A stretch of DNA of 64,000 nucleotides from Clostridium sp. MCC353. Its GTDB lineage: Bacteria; Bacillota; Clostridia; Lachnospirales; Lachnospiraceae. This document shows positions 42,668 through 52,493 of this stretch, piece by piece. The stretch lies in NCBI RefSeq assembly GCF_018785315.1, contig NZ_WQPN01000128.1:54460-118459 (forward strand). Direction: 5' to 3'. The notes beneath the pieces are model-generated. The model ran no database searches. It was not told where the DNA came from and worked only from the letters and a program-made list of their open reading frames with translations. Every line of letters starts with the position of its first letter. Within the stretch, counting starts at the first letter, position 1. A program made the translations under genes and the position numbers.

Positions 42668-43540
42668 TTACAGATTCAATTCATTCAGAGCAAGTTTTAA
42701 AGCTCCCATAATTCCCTGATTGTCATTTAAACTGGGCAGCACAATATAGGATTCCAGATCGGCCAGTTCTTTTGTCTGGATATAAGCGTTGAGCTGTTCT
42801 TTCACCTGCTCCCTCACCAGCGGCATCATATGTTCCTGATGCATCACGCCGCCGCCAAGCACGATTCTCTGAGGGGAAAGAATCACAATGTAATCCACAA
42901 GGGCCTGGGCGATATAATAAGCCTCCATCTCCCATACTTCTTTCCTGTCCGCCAGCTCCACGCCTTTTTTGCCCCACCGGGCTTCAATGGCTGGTCCGGC
43001 TGCCAGACCTTCCAGGCAGGTCTTGTGATATGGGCATTTTCCCTCATAATGATCATCCGGGTGCTTTCTTAATAAAACATGTCCGGCTTCGGGATGCAGC
43101 ATTCCATGCAGCAGCTTTCCATTGGAAATGACCCCGGCTCCGATTCCGGTTCCAATGGTAATATACATGCTGTTTTCCAGCCCTTTTGTGATTCCCCAGG
43201 TGGCCTCGCCAAGAGCTGAACCGTTGACATCGGTATCAAATCCCACCGGAATATTCAGGCCTTCCTTTAAAGTACCCACAATATTGTAATTAGCCCAGGC
43301 CAGTTTAGGCGTGGTGGTTATATACCCATATGTTTCCGAATCCCGGTTTAAGTCGATGGGTCCGAAACAGCCGACCCCCAGGGCTTCAATCCCTTTATCC
43401 TTAAAATATTCCACAATCTTCGGCATCGTAATCTCCGGAGTTTCCGTAGGAATTGAAATGCGTTCAAAAATCTCACCATTTTCATTGCCGACTGCGCAGA
43501 CCATCTTGGTTCCGCCTGCTTCTAATGCTCCTAATTTCAT
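42668..43540 (-). CDS. ROK family sugar kinase (fructokinase type)
   Basis: The 290-residue kinase starts with the ATP-phosphate loop LGALEAGGTKMVCAVG. It contains the catalytic Asp in FDTDVNG, the ROK zinc site HPEAGH...CPYHKTCLEGLAAGPA, and VLGGGVM. The subgroup with GALEAGGTK is ScrK/GmuE-like fructokinase, which phosphorylates fructose and sometimes mannose. It is cytoplasmic. The neighbour at 42174 is a small transporter; no sucrose hydrolase is next to it, so exact substrate is uncertain. Confidence 0.9.
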   Translation of the reverse strand: MKLGALEAGGTKMVCAVGNENGEIFERISIPTETPEITMPKIVEYFKDKGIEALGVGCFGPIDLNRDSETYGYITTTPKLAWANYNIVGTLKEGLNIPVGFDTDVNGSALGEATWGITKGLENSMYITIGTGIGAGVISNGKLLHGMLHPEAGHVLLRKHPDDHYEGKCPYHKTCLEGLAAGPAIEARWGKKGVELADRKEVWEMEAYYIAQALVDYIVILSPQRIVLGGGVMHQEHMMPLVREQVKEQLNAYIQTKELADLESYIVLPSLNDNQGIMGALKLALNELNL

Positions 43541-43607
43541 AATTCATGGTTCCTTTCCCTTAATAATAATGTAAAACTACCGCTTCAATATAATAATTCG
43601 TGATAAA

Positions 43608-43696
43608 AGTTCAGGACGGCGGGTAAACCGGATGTCCATCCGATGCCTTTTGACCGGCTTTTTCGGTCAGGAAGATCAGCCATTCTGAACAGTTAC
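43608..43696. repeat. Dispersed palindromic repeat, family A, copy 4
   Basis: It reads GTAACTGTTCAGAATGGCTG at one end (minus strand) and ends in the complementary CCGTCCTGAAC. The inner stem TGACCGG-cttttt-CGGTCA matches copies 3 and 5. It lies about 40 bases past the stop of folD, between folD and the ROK kinase gene. Confidence 0.78.
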
Positions 43697-43733
43697 AATT
43701 ACTGAAGCAAATACTCCCTGTAATTATAGATAC

Positions 43734-44579
43734 CTAAAATTTTTGTCTGGCCTCAGCCGCCCGCACCAGGTGTTTTGCCAAAACGGCCGTTGTCACCGCT
43801 CCGACGCCGCCCGGAACAGGAGTCGCCATGGATGCCAGATCCTGAATGGATTCAAAATCCACATCACCGCAAAGTTTTCCATCCTCATCCACATTGATGC
43901 CTACGTCGATCACGACCGCGTCACGGCCTACAAAGTTTCCGTCCAGCATCCGTGCCCTGCCCGCTGCCGCCACCAGGATCTCCGCATTCTTACAGGTTCC
44001 CGGCAGGTCTTTGGTTTTAGTATGACAGACGGTGACCGTGGCATTTTCCTTTAGCATGAGCATGGCAAGGGGTTTTCCCACCACCATGCTTCTCCCCACA
44101 ATCGTAACCCGTTTCCCGGAAACCGGTATCTCATTGGCCTTCAGCACTTCCACCACCGCTTCGGCGGTACACGGGGCAAAACCAGTGCTGTCCCCGGCAA
44201 ATACCTTCGCGATATTGACCGGCGAAATGCCGTCCAAATCCTTCCCCGGATCGATCATCTTTTCTATATCCGCTTCTTTAATCTGCTTTGGAAGAGGCCT
44301 TAAAAGAAGGATTCCGTCTATCTCTTTATCATCATTGATTTTAGCAAATTCTGCCTTAAATTCGCTGTCGCTGATATCCCCGGCAAACACATAGGACTGG
44401 ACGCCCAGACCGAAAGAATCCATCTTCTTCATGGCTCCCCGCTCATAAGACATATCATCCGGGTTCTCCCCCACCCTGACAATGGCCAGCTTCGGCACAT
44501 ATCCGTCTAAACGCTTCAACTGTTCCTGTACTTCTTCCTTAATTCCGGCAGAAACCTGCGCACCTTTCAGAACCTGCAT
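43734..44579 (-). CDS. folD: Methylenetetrahydrofolate dehydrogenase (FolD), cyclohydrolase residues altered
   Basis: The 281-residue protein has FolD length, the NAD(P) loop VGRSMVVGKPLAMLM and the C-terminal TPVPGGVGAVTTAVL. In bifunctional FolD the folate site has Tyr-x3-Lys and VQLPLP. Here the Tyr is kept (Tyr45) but the Lys is Ala49 (SYERGAM), and the Gln of QLP is Leu93 (LLLRPLP). Both residues are needed for the cyclohydrolase step. The dehydrogenase should remain; Asp in KDLDG is kept. FchA, an alternative cyclohydrolase, is encoded 4 kb away (48210-48842). ATG 44579 is preceded by AGGAGG; a TTG three codons earlier sits on that site. Confidence 0.93.
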   Translation of the reverse strand: MQVLKGAQVSAGIKEEVQEQLKRLDGYVPKLAIVRVGENPDDMSYERGAMKKMDSFGLGVQSYVFAGDISDSEFKAEFAKINDDKEIDGILLLRPLPKQIKEADIEKMIDPGKDLDGISPVNIAKVFAGDSTGFAPCTAEAVVEVLKANEIPVSGKRVTIVGRSMVVGKPLAMLMLKENATVTVCHTKTKDLPGTCKNAEILVAAAGRARMLDGNFVGRDAVVIDVGINVDEDGKLCGDVDFESIQDLASMATPVPGGVGAVTTAVLAKHLVRAAEARQKF

Positions 44580-44709
44580 GGCGTTCAACCTCCTTAGATA
44601 TTTTTCTAACGAATATCATACCATTGATCGAAATAAAAGGAAATAGCTGGCATAAATTTTTCATGGTTTTTTCGGCCGCAGCAGTTTGGACCTGTCTGAA
44701 CTGTTGCGA

Positions 44710-45327
44710 TTAATCAAAGATTGTATCCCACTGTTCCGCCTGGAAGGCCTGAAAGCACATTTCTATTTGCTCAACCGTATTTTTTTCTGCTGCCAACTCA
44801 GGCAGTTCATCAAGGGTGAAAAAAGAAAATCCCAATGTTTCAATATTTTCTTTAAATGCCCCTCCAATTATATCGCATAATACAAAAACTTTACAGATTC
44901 CATACGCATATCTTGGCAGGTTATGCTTGTCCCTATCCTGGACCGCTATTATTTTCTTTGCTTCGACTTCCAGTCCGGCTTCTTCCCTCACTTCCTTTTC
45001 CGTATTGCTTTTAATTGATTCAAAGAGGTCCACCCAGCCTCCGGGCAATGACCAGGTACCGTTGTTTTCTTCCACAAGCAATATCTTATTCTCTTTGAAT
45101 ATTGCCGCTCTGGTATCCAATTTTGGTGTCTGATAACCAATCTCATTACAGAATAAATGATACACCTTTTCATAAGGCACTTTTGTTTGACCGCTTATCA
45201 TCTCCGCTGATATTTCCCTGATTCTTTCAAATCTTTCTATATCATAATTATCCTTACAATAAAACAACCCCGACTGCGCTATACTCTGCAGTTCCATCGC
45301 CCAATCCAGCCATTTGTCTTCACTCAT
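44710..45327 (-). CDS. NUDIX hydrolase
   Basis: The 205-residue protein has an N-terminal helical domain (about 1-65) seen in a clostridial/bacillar NUDIX subgroup, then the NUDIX box GGWVDLFESIKSNTEKEVREEAGL. This matches Gx5Ex7REUxEExGU with Lys replacing the first Arg, a tolerated change. It would hydrolyse a nucleoside-diphosphate derivative such as ADP-ribose or a dinucleotide; substrate is not predictable. The start at 45327 has CGGAGATTTTT upstream. Confidence 0.9.
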   Translation of the reverse strand: MSEDKWLDWAMELQSIAQSGLFYCKDNYDIERFERIREISAEMISGQTKVPYEKVYHLFCNEIGYQTPKLDTRAAIFKENKILLVEENNGTWSLPGGWVDLFESIKSNTEKEVREEAGLEVEAKKIIAVQDRDKHNLPRYAYGICKVFVLCDIIGGAFKENIETLGFSFFTLDELPELAAEKNTVEQIEMCFQAFQAEQWDTIFD

Positions 45328-45472
45328 AAAAATCTCCGTTTCCTCCCGGCCTGTTAACCTCATCACCGGGACATTTCGTCTGACTTCTCTTCATTCTAAT
45401 ATCCGTCTGCCTAAATGTCAAACTCCCCCTTCCTGTTCCTCTCCCTGCTTTTTCATCCCCAGTTTCTGGTAA

Positions 45473-45528
45473 AATGCAGTTATCCCTCTCCCTCATGTAG
45501 AATGCAGTTATCCCTCTCCCTCATTGAC
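45473..45528. repeat. 28-bp tandem duplication next to promoter
   Basis: AATGCAGTTATCCCTCTCCC plus CTCAT occurs at 45473 and again at 45501, period 28. The second copy runs into the -35 element of the promoter at 45524, so the duplication sits at the operator position. Confidence 0.75.
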
Positions 45529-45552
45529 AATCCCTCCCCACAGTGGTATATT
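45524..45552 (+). promoter_or_regulatory. Near-consensus sigma-A promoter for ABC operon
   Basis: TTGACA at 45524-45529, a 17-base spacer, and TATATT at 45547-45552. Eleven of twelve core bases match consensus. It drives the plus-strand ABC transporter genes from 45813. Confidence 0.8.
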
Positions 45553-45636
45553 TAAATTCTTTCTCACCACGGAATCTCCGTCTCTCATGCCGGAGAAAGA
45601 TATCGTTACCGGTATCTCACCGCTTGGCAAGATATA

Positions 45637-45786
45637 TAACCGTTCAAACGGCTCATCTTCTTAACCGAAAAAGCCGGTCAAGAAGCATCAGAGGTCTATC
45701 CGATGTGAAAATTGATAAAGAAAGCTGCTTACAAGCGAGCTTAACGCCTCTTTCTTTATCAATTTTCCCGCCGTCTGAACTGTTAC
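45637..45786. repeat. Dispersed palindromic repeat, family A, copy 5 (in leader)
   Basis: The element begins TAACCGTTCAAACGGCTCAT and ends CCGCCGTCTGAACTGTTAC. Inner stems TTAACCG/CCGGTCAAG and AAATTGATAAAGAAAG/CTTTCTTTATCAATTTT pair well, and CTGCTTACAAGCGAG lies at the tip. It is inside the leader of the ABC operon, ending about 15 bases before the ribosome site, so it could influence translation or attenuation. Confidence 0.82.
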
Positions 45787-45812
45787 CAAAATATTACTAC
45801 CAGGAGGACATT

Positions 45813-46613
45813 ATGATTGAAGTGGAACACATCCAAAAGACCTTCAAGGTCTATCGCAGAAGCGCAGGCTTCTCTCAGGCAGTCAAAGCCCTGTTTCACA
45901 GGCAGGCAGACACCATTCACGCATTGAACGACATCTCATTTACCATTGAAGAAGGGGAAATGGTGGGCTATATCGGGCCGAACGGCGCCGGGAAGAGTTC
46001 AACCATTAAGATTCTCAGCGGAATCCTGACCCCGGATTCAGGAACCTGTCTCATCAACGGGCGGATTCCATGGAAAGAACGGAAGGAACATGTAAAAGAG
46101 ATCGGCGTCGTTTTCGGCCAAAGATCCCAGCTCTGGTGGGATGTGCCCGTCATCGATTCCTTTGGACTTTTGAAAGACATCTATCAGGTTCCGGACAGCC
46201 GTTTTAAACAAACCCTGGATGAACTGACCGAACTCCTTTCACTGGAAACCATCATCAAAACTCCGGCCAGAATGCTGTCTTTAGGACAGAGGATGCGCTG
46301 TGAAATCGCTGCTTCTCTGCTGCACAACCCCAAAATCTTATTTTTAGACGAACCCACCATAGGGCTGGACGCCGTATCCAAACTGGCTGTCCGGGATTTC
46401 ATCATCCGTTTGAACAAGGAACACAAGACCACCGTACTTTTGACCACTCACGACATGCAGGACATCGAAGCCCTGGCCCGCCGGGTCCTTTTAATCGGAA
46501 GAGGACAGCTTCTTTTGGACGGAAACTTAGAAGACTTAAAATCACACAGCCCCGGTGAACATGCAGGGCTGGACGAAATTGCGGCCGCCTTATACCGCGA
46601 TTACGATATATAA
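45813..46613 (+). CDS. ABC transporter ATP-binding protein
   Basis: The 266-residue ATPase has Walker A GPNGAGKSS, the ABC signature in MLSLGQRMRCEIAASLL (LSLGQ), Walker B ILFLDEPTIGLDA and the H-loop TTHDM. It is the subgroup serving two DUF990-type (ABC2_membrane_6) permeases, which follow. ATG 45813 has ACCAGGAGGACATT upstream. The operon is on the plus strand, inserted between minus-strand folD/NUDIX and fchA. The transported substrate is unknown, probably an exported lipophilic compound or peptide. Confidence 0.95.
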   Translation: MIEVEHIQKTFKVYRRSAGFSQAVKALFHRQADTIHALNDISFTIEEGEMVGYIGPNGAGKSSTIKILSGILTPDSGTCLINGRIPWKERKEHVKEIGVVFGQRSQLWWDVPVIDSFGLLKDIYQVPDSRFKQTLDELTELLSLETIIKTPARMLSLGQRMRCEIAASLLHNPKILFLDEPTIGLDAVSKLAVRDFIIRLNKEHKTTVLLTTHDMQDIEALARRVLLIGRGQLLLDGNLEDLKSHSPGEHAGLDEIAAALYRDYDI

Positions 46614-46626
46614 AGGAGGCGGCCCT

Positions 46627-47430
46627 ATGAAAAAATACATATCCTTTTTCCGCATCCGTTTTATCAACGGACTTCAATACCGGGCGGCGGCAGCGGCCGG
46701 GGTCGTAACCCAGTTCACTTGGGGATTTATGGAAATCCTGCTCTTTCGCGCCTTTTATCAGAGCGGCAGCCAGGATTTCCCCATGACATTTCCCGCTTTA
46801 GTCAGCTATGTATGGCTTCAGCAGGCATTTCTCGCCCTTTTCATGACCTGGTTCTGGGAGGCGGAATTGTTCGATTCCATCACCACAGGCAATGTGGCCT
46901 ATGAACTCTGCCGCCCCATCCGGCTTTATAACATGTGGTTTGTGCGGGGGCTTGCGGTGCGTTTATCCAAAGCTGTGCTGCGGTGTATTCCGGTTCTGTT
47001 CCTTTCGCTGCTTCTTCCGCCTCCCTTTAAGCTGCTGCTGCCTGGCGGCTTAATGACTGCTTTGATGTTTCTCTTGTCAATGATCCTTGGAACGCTGGTT
47101 GTGGTTGCCTTTGGAATGCTGGTCTACATGTCTGTTTTCTATACGATTTCTTCACAGGGAATCAAGCTCATGGTCACTTCCCTGTCGGAATTTTTAAGCG
47201 GCGCGGTAATTCCTCTTCCATTTCTTCCGGACGGGATCAGACAGGCGGTGGAACTGCTGCCCTTCGCTTCCATGCAGAACGTGCCGTTTCGGATCTACAG
47301 CGGAGATATTTACGGAATAACTATGGTAAAATGCCTGGGACTTCAGATATTCTGGCTTTTCGCTCTGATACTGGCCGGCCGTCTGCTGGAATCCAGGGCG
47401 TTAAAACGAGTGATCATACAAGGGGGCTGA
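46627..47430 (+). CDS. ABC-2 type permease, DUF990-like (first)
   Basis: The 267-residue protein has six membrane segments and the ABC2_membrane_6 features: short N-terminal KKYISFFRIRFINGLQYRAAAAAG, WFWEAELFDSITTGNVAYELCRP, and a C-terminal helix. It forms an export channel with the second permease. AAGGAGGCGGCCCT precedes ATG 46627, 14 bases past the ATPase stop. Confidence 0.9.
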   Translation: MKKYISFFRIRFINGLQYRAAAAAGVVTQFTWGFMEILLFRAFYQSGSQDFPMTFPALVSYVWLQQAFLALFMTWFWEAELFDSITTGNVAYELCRPIRLYNMWFVRGLAVRLSKAVLRCIPVLFLSLLLPPPFKLLLPGGLMTALMFLLSMILGTLVVVAFGMLVYMSVFYTISSQGIKLMVTSLSEFLSGAVIPLPFLPDGIRQAVELLPFASMQNVPFRIYSGDIYGITMVKCLGLQIFWLFALILAGRLLESRALKRVIIQGG

Positions 47431-47434
47431 GCAT

Positions 47435-48223
47435 ATGAAACGAACCGTAAAACTATATTTTCATTTTCTGACCATACACATGGAAAGCATGATGCAGCAT
47501 AAAATGTCCTTTTTTCTGACTTCGCTGGGACAGTTTTTGATCTCTTTCAACGTGTTTCTGGGCGTTTATTTTATGATGGCGCGGTTCCATCAGGTAGAGG
47601 GTTTTTCCTATTCCCAGGTGCTTTTATGCTTCTCCGTCTCACTGATGGCATTTACCCTGGCTGAGACCTTTTTCCGGGGTTTTGATACCTTCAATACCAT
47701 GATTGCCAACGGGGAATTCGACCGGATTCTGCTCCGCCCACACAATACCGTTTTTCTGGTTTTGTGCAATAAAATAGAGCTGACCCGGGTGGGCCGGCTC
47801 CTGCAGGCGGTGGTCATGCTCTGGTTTGGAGTTGTTAACAGCGGGGTGGAATGGACGGTGTCCAGAACCTTAACCGTGGTTCTGATGATTTTCAGCGGCA
47901 CCCTGATTTTTGCCTGTATTTTCATCATCTACGCTTCCATCTGCTTCTTTACGCTGGAAGGGCTGGAATTTATGAATGTATTCACAGACGGAGCCAGGGA
48001 ATATGGCAAATATCCGGTCAGTATTTACGGAAAAACCGTAATGACCATCTGCACCTATCTGGTGCCCTTTGCCCTGTTTCAATACTACCCCTTTCTGTAT
48101 GTGATCGGGCGGACGCAGGATATCAGATATGCGCTTTTACCGTTCCTGGCTCTTCTTTTCTGCCTTCCAACCGCGCTCTTCTGGAGATTCGGGCTTCGCC
48201 GCTACCAGTCTACCGGGTCATAA
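47435..48223 (+). CDS. ABC-2 type permease, DUF990-like (second)
   Basis: The 262-residue partner has six membrane segments with the matching family motif AETFFRGFDTFNTMIANGEFDRILLRPHNTVFLVL and a C-terminal FGLRRYQSTGS. It starts four bases past the stop of the first permease. Its 3' end overlaps the convergent fchA gene by 14 bases (48210-48223), so the two transcripts collide. Confidence 0.9.
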   Translation: MKRTVKLYFHFLTIHMESMMQHKMSFFLTSLGQFLISFNVFLGVYFMMARFHQVEGFSYSQVLLCFSVSLMAFTLAETFFRGFDTFNTMIANGEFDRILLRPHNTVFLVLCNKIELTRVGRLLQAVVMLWFGVVNSGVEWTVSRTLTVVLMIFSGTLIFACIFIIYASICFFTLEGLEFMNVFTDGAREYGKYPVSIYGKTVMTICTYLVPFALFQYYPFLYVIGRTQDIRYALLPFLALLFCLPTALFWRFGLRRYQSTGS

Positions 48224-48842
48224 GCGTTTCGGCCACGCCTCCGTAAATCTCATCTGCCTGTGCCGTACCGGCCTTTACCAGCCTTGCGGCATGGGCATTG
48301 AGTTCTTCAGCTTTTTCACGGTTTTTCATGGACTTTGTATTGATGTAAACATTCATCACAGCCCCTAACAGCGCGGCTCTTGCAAACTGGACCGCCACGC
48401 CCACATCGGACACCGCCATACGGCTTCCCTTTTCAGCCAAAATCTTCAGAATATCCATGATTTCCACTGATTTTTCCATGATCTCAATAGGAACCAGGCT
48501 GGCGGCCAGAAGGTTCTTCTCCAGCACCTGCTCCTTTTGGGCCTTCTCTTCCGGTGTTGTGGCAGGCAGTCCATAAGATGCCGCCAGCGGAGCGAATACT
48601 TCCGCATCCCGGTCCGCCAATACAAGCATATCCCTGCCCAGGCCTTCTAAACGCTCCAGCAGTCCCTGAACCTCTTCTTCCACATCCGCATACCGTTTCT
48701 TTCCTACGGTGAGATTGCCCACCATACTGCCAAGAGCGGCTCCCAGGGCTCCGCCCAGGGCTGATGCGCCGCCGCCGCCGGGTACGGGCGCCTTGGAAGA
48801 CAGTGTTTCGTAAAACTCAGATATCTTTAAATCTTTTATCAT
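48210..48842 (-). CDS. fchA: Cyclodeaminase/cyclohydrolase family protein (FchA)
   Basis: The 210-residue protein is the FTCD_C/FchA fold with KAPVPGGGGASALGGALGAALGSMVGNLTVGKKRY and a helical body (ALLGAVMNVYINTKSM). FchA hydrolyses methenyl-tetrahydrofolate to formyl-tetrahydrofolate. That is exactly the activity the FolD at 43734-44579 seems to have lost. ATG 48842 has GAGGGACC upstream; the frame begins with a GTG four codons earlier that lies on that site. Its 3' end overlaps the convergent ABC permease gene. Confidence 0.92.
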   Translation of the reverse strand: MIKDLKISEFYETLSSKAPVPGGGGASALGGALGAALGSMVGNLTVGKKRYADVEEEVQGLLERLEGLGRDMLVLADRDAEVFAPLAASYGLPATTPEEKAQKEQVLEKNLLAASLVPIEIMEKSVEIMDILKILAEKGSRMAVSDVGVAVQFARAALLGAVMNVYINTKSMKNREKAEELNAHAARLVKAGTAQADEIYGGVAETLMTR

Positions 48843-48964
48843 ATGGTCCCTCACTTTCCATCTATCCTGGTTGTCTGTTGGGTTTATTATAGACCGCCAG
48901 TGGGTTCCCCGTCAATGGCCCAGGGAAACCGGCTGTTTCCGTCTCAGGCGTGGTTTATGACAGA

Positions 48965-49021
48965 CAAAAAGCCGCGGATCGAATCATAAACCCAATGCCA
49001 TGATCCGCTTCCGCAGCTTTT
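48965..49021 (-). terminator. Intrinsic terminator of the PTS operon
   Basis: GCCGCGGATC and its partner GATCCGCTTCCGCAGC form a stem; on the minus strand CGGCTTTTTG follows. It lies about 55 bases past the stop of the last PTS gene. Confidence 0.75.
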
Positions 49022-49076
49022 ATGCCAAACACAGAGTATAAAACGCCGGCTTTCCGGTTATTAACGCTTTTACTTT

Positions 49077-49391
49077 TTACTTCTGCTTAAATTCTTCAAT
49101 TGCCTTCAATGTGTCTTTCAGGATCTTATCTCCCCTCATCATGCCGTAATCGCGGGTGTCGATGGCCATGACCGGGATCTTATCCTCTACTTTTGTTTTC
49201 ACTTCATCCATTGCATACCGGATCTGCGGCCCTAAAAGCACCGCGTCGGCTCCGTCCTTATGATCGTCCAGATCACTGACCGGAACGGCAACGGCCTCCA
49301 GTTCGATCTGCAGTTCTTTCGCCGCAGCTTTCATCTTGTTCATCACCATACTGGTGGACATTCCAGCATAACATACTAAAACTATCTTCAT
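49077..49391 (-). CDS. PTS lactose/cellobiose-type IIB subunit (second copy)
   Basis: The 104-residue protein has Cys7 in VCYAGMSTSMV, the phospho-acceptor of lactose/cellobiose IIB. It takes phosphate from IIA and passes it to the sugar on IIC. Its ATG overlaps the IIC stop by four bases (49388-49391). A different IIB is encoded at the operon start (52494-52805), so two IIB proteins share one IIC and IIA here. Confidence 0.93.
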   Translation of the reverse strand: MKIVLVCYAGMSTSMVMNKMKAAAKELQIELEAVAVPVSDLDDHKDGADAVLLGPQIRYAMDEVKTKVEDKIPVMAIDTRDYGMMRGDKILKDTLKAIEEFKQK

Positions 49392-50701
49392 TCACTGATC
49401 CCTTCCTGTTCTTCTTTGTATGTCTTATTATCATACACCTTAAAGAATGGATAGTAAATAACCGCATCCATGATAATTAATAAAAGAACCAAAATTACCG
49501 CCTTAATGTCCATGGTAGCCAGAAATGCCCCGATCGGCGCGAACAGGTTCCACCCCGGTTCCACAAAACATTTGGAAATGATACCGCTGGACATACAAAT
49601 ATATGTAATAATAGCGTTCAGTGTCTGCGCCACAATAAAGGGGAACAGCATCAGTGGATTCAATACAATCGGAAGCCCAAATAAAATCGGCTCGTTGATG
49701 TTGAAAAGAGCGGGTACAATGCCGATTCTTCCCACAGTTTTTAACTGTGTGGACTTGCTGGTAAGCAAAAGGGCGGCCAGGGCAAAGGTTGCGCCCGCGC
49801 CTCCGATGGTTACGAACACCCACCAGTAAGGAGAGCAGAATACAAACGGCAGTTCACTAACCGGAGTGCCTGATGCATAGGCAGCCGCGTTCATGGCAAA
49901 GTTGGCTTCTCTGATTGGAGAAAGCACGGCGCCGATAGCCGTATCGTGAATACCAAACCACCACAAAACCTGCTGAAGAATAGATACCACGGTAACGCCA
50001 AATACATTGTCAATGAATTTAATTAAAGGTGTGATCAGGTTTAATACCAGCTCCGGCAGAATAACGCCGCTTACATTTTTCACTAACGAGGTGAAGAATG
50101 TGGCAATTATGGAGATAATCACGATGGGCACCAGGGCTTCAAAAGAAGCGGCCAGAGCAGGCGGCACACTGTCAGGCATTTTAATCGATCCGACCTTGTG
50201 CTGAATCAGGAACCGGTAAACTTCAACCGTAATGACGGCTACGATCATAGCCGAAAACAGGCCTGTACCACCAAAATAACTGTTGGAGAATCCACCTTCC
50301 ACATATTCTGTATTGAACAGCAAAAATGTAATTAACGAGGTAAGGGTCGGCACGTAGGGCTGCATCTTATAATGTACGGACAAAAAGTAACCGATGCCAA
50401 GGGCCACATAGATGGCCAGGGACCCCAGAGTTACATCGAACAAAAAGTTAAGAGGGCCTCCAACAGCAGCCCCCAGCGCTGCCCAGCCTTTAAAAAATCC
50501 ATAGAGCAGGCTTCCTGCTTCCATTGTGGTGTAGTCTATTGGCGGCTCGGCTATAATAAGCGCAAAGCTGCCAATCATCATCAGCGGCATCGCTGATAAA
50601 AATGAACTCTGAATCGATTTTAAGTATTTGTTTCTTGCGATCTTGTTTGCCAAAGGCAGAATGTGTTTCTCAATCCATCTCGTGATTCCTTTGTTTTCCA
50701 T
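49388..50701 (-). CDS. celB: PTS lactose/cellobiose-type IIC permease
   Basis: The 437-residue membrane protein has about ten segments and the IIC family features: N-terminal KHILPLANKIARNKYLKSIQSSFLSAMPLMMIGSF, WFGIHDTAIGAVLSPI, and GRIGIVPALFNINEPILFGLPIVLNPLMLFPF. The last holds the conserved NEP-like sugar-site loop. It imports and phosphorylates beta-glucosides such as cellobiose, consistent with the 6-phospho-beta-glucosidase gene upstream. Confidence 0.94.
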   Translation of the reverse strand: MENKGITRWIEKHILPLANKIARNKYLKSIQSSFLSAMPLMMIGSFALIIAEPPIDYTTMEAGSLLYGFFKGWAALGAAVGGPLNFLFDVTLGSLAIYVALGIGYFLSVHYKMQPYVPTLTSLITFLLFNTEYVEGGFSNSYFGGTGLFSAMIVAVITVEVYRFLIQHKVGSIKMPDSVPPALAASFEALVPIVIISIIATFFTSLVKNVSGVILPELVLNLITPLIKFIDNVFGVTVVSILQQVLWWFGIHDTAIGAVLSPIREANFAMNAAAYASGTPVSELPFVFCSPYWWVFVTIGGAGATFALAALLLTSKSTQLKTVGRIGIVPALFNINEPILFGLPIVLNPLMLFPFIVAQTLNAIITYICMSSGIISKCFVEPGWNLFAPIGAFLATMDIKAVILVLLLIIMDAVIYYPFFKVYDNKTYKEEQEGISE

Positions 50702-50735
50702 CTCATCTTTCCCTTCCTATATATGCTGGTTATGA

Positions 50736-52157
<1,422 letters not shown>

Positions 52158-52475
52158 TTATTCCCCCTTCATCATTTTATACATCTGGATCATCTCTTTT
52201 GCCAAATCCAGTACAGTCATGGCATTCATCACGTGATCCTGTGCATGCACCATCAAAAGGCTCACCGGAAACGGCTCTCCGGCCGCTTCTTTGGATATAA
52301 TGTCGATTTGGGATTTATGGGCATTCTGTATGGACTGTTCTGATTTTTTAACAAGGTCCCCGGCCTTTTCATAGTCTCCGGTTCTGGCCGCCTTTAATGC
52401 CTCCATTGCAAAACTTCTGCCTTCTCCCGCATTCACCACCAATTCCATTATCGTCAATTCCTGATTCGTATCCAT
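52158..52475 (-). CDS. celC: PTS lactose/cellobiose-type IIA subunit
   Basis: The 105-residue all-helical IIA protein has the phospho-acceptor His77 in VHAQDHVM and the start MELVVNAGEGRSFAMEALKAAR typical of LacF/CelC trimers. It passes phosphate from HPr to IIB. GGAGGTGAGTTT precedes ATG. It lies 18 bases past the first IIB stop and three bases before the GH1 gene. Confidence 0.95.
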   Translation of the reverse strand: MDTNQELTIMELVVNAGEGRSFAMEALKAARTGDYEKAGDLVKKSEQSIQNAHKSQIDIISKEAAGEPFPVSLLMVHAQDHVMNAMTVLDLAKEMIQMYKMMKGE

Positions 52476-52493
52476 AAACTCACCTCCTTTGAC

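Larger units (their letters stand above)
45328..45812. other. Divergent intergenic region with long ABC-operon leader
   Basis: This gene-free region holds a 28-bp tandem duplication (45473-45528), a near-consensus promoter (45524-45552) and a family A palindrome (45637-45786). The transcript from the promoter would carry a leader of about 250 bases before the ABC ATPase gene. An open frame extending the ATPase upstream to 45543 runs through the palindrome and lacks a ribosome site, so it is rejected. Confidence 0.7.

Noticed and set aside
44580-44709. Search for a riboswitch upstream of folD
   Set aside because: Only a short spacer with half of a family A end (CTGTCTGAACTGTTGC) is present; there is no room for, or sign of, a tetrahydrofolate riboswitch.
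45543-45812. N-terminal extension of the ABC ATPase (GTG at 45543)
   Set aside because: The extension overlaps a palindromic repeat and the promoter -10, has no ribosome site, and the family starts at the ATG with AGGAGG at 45813.
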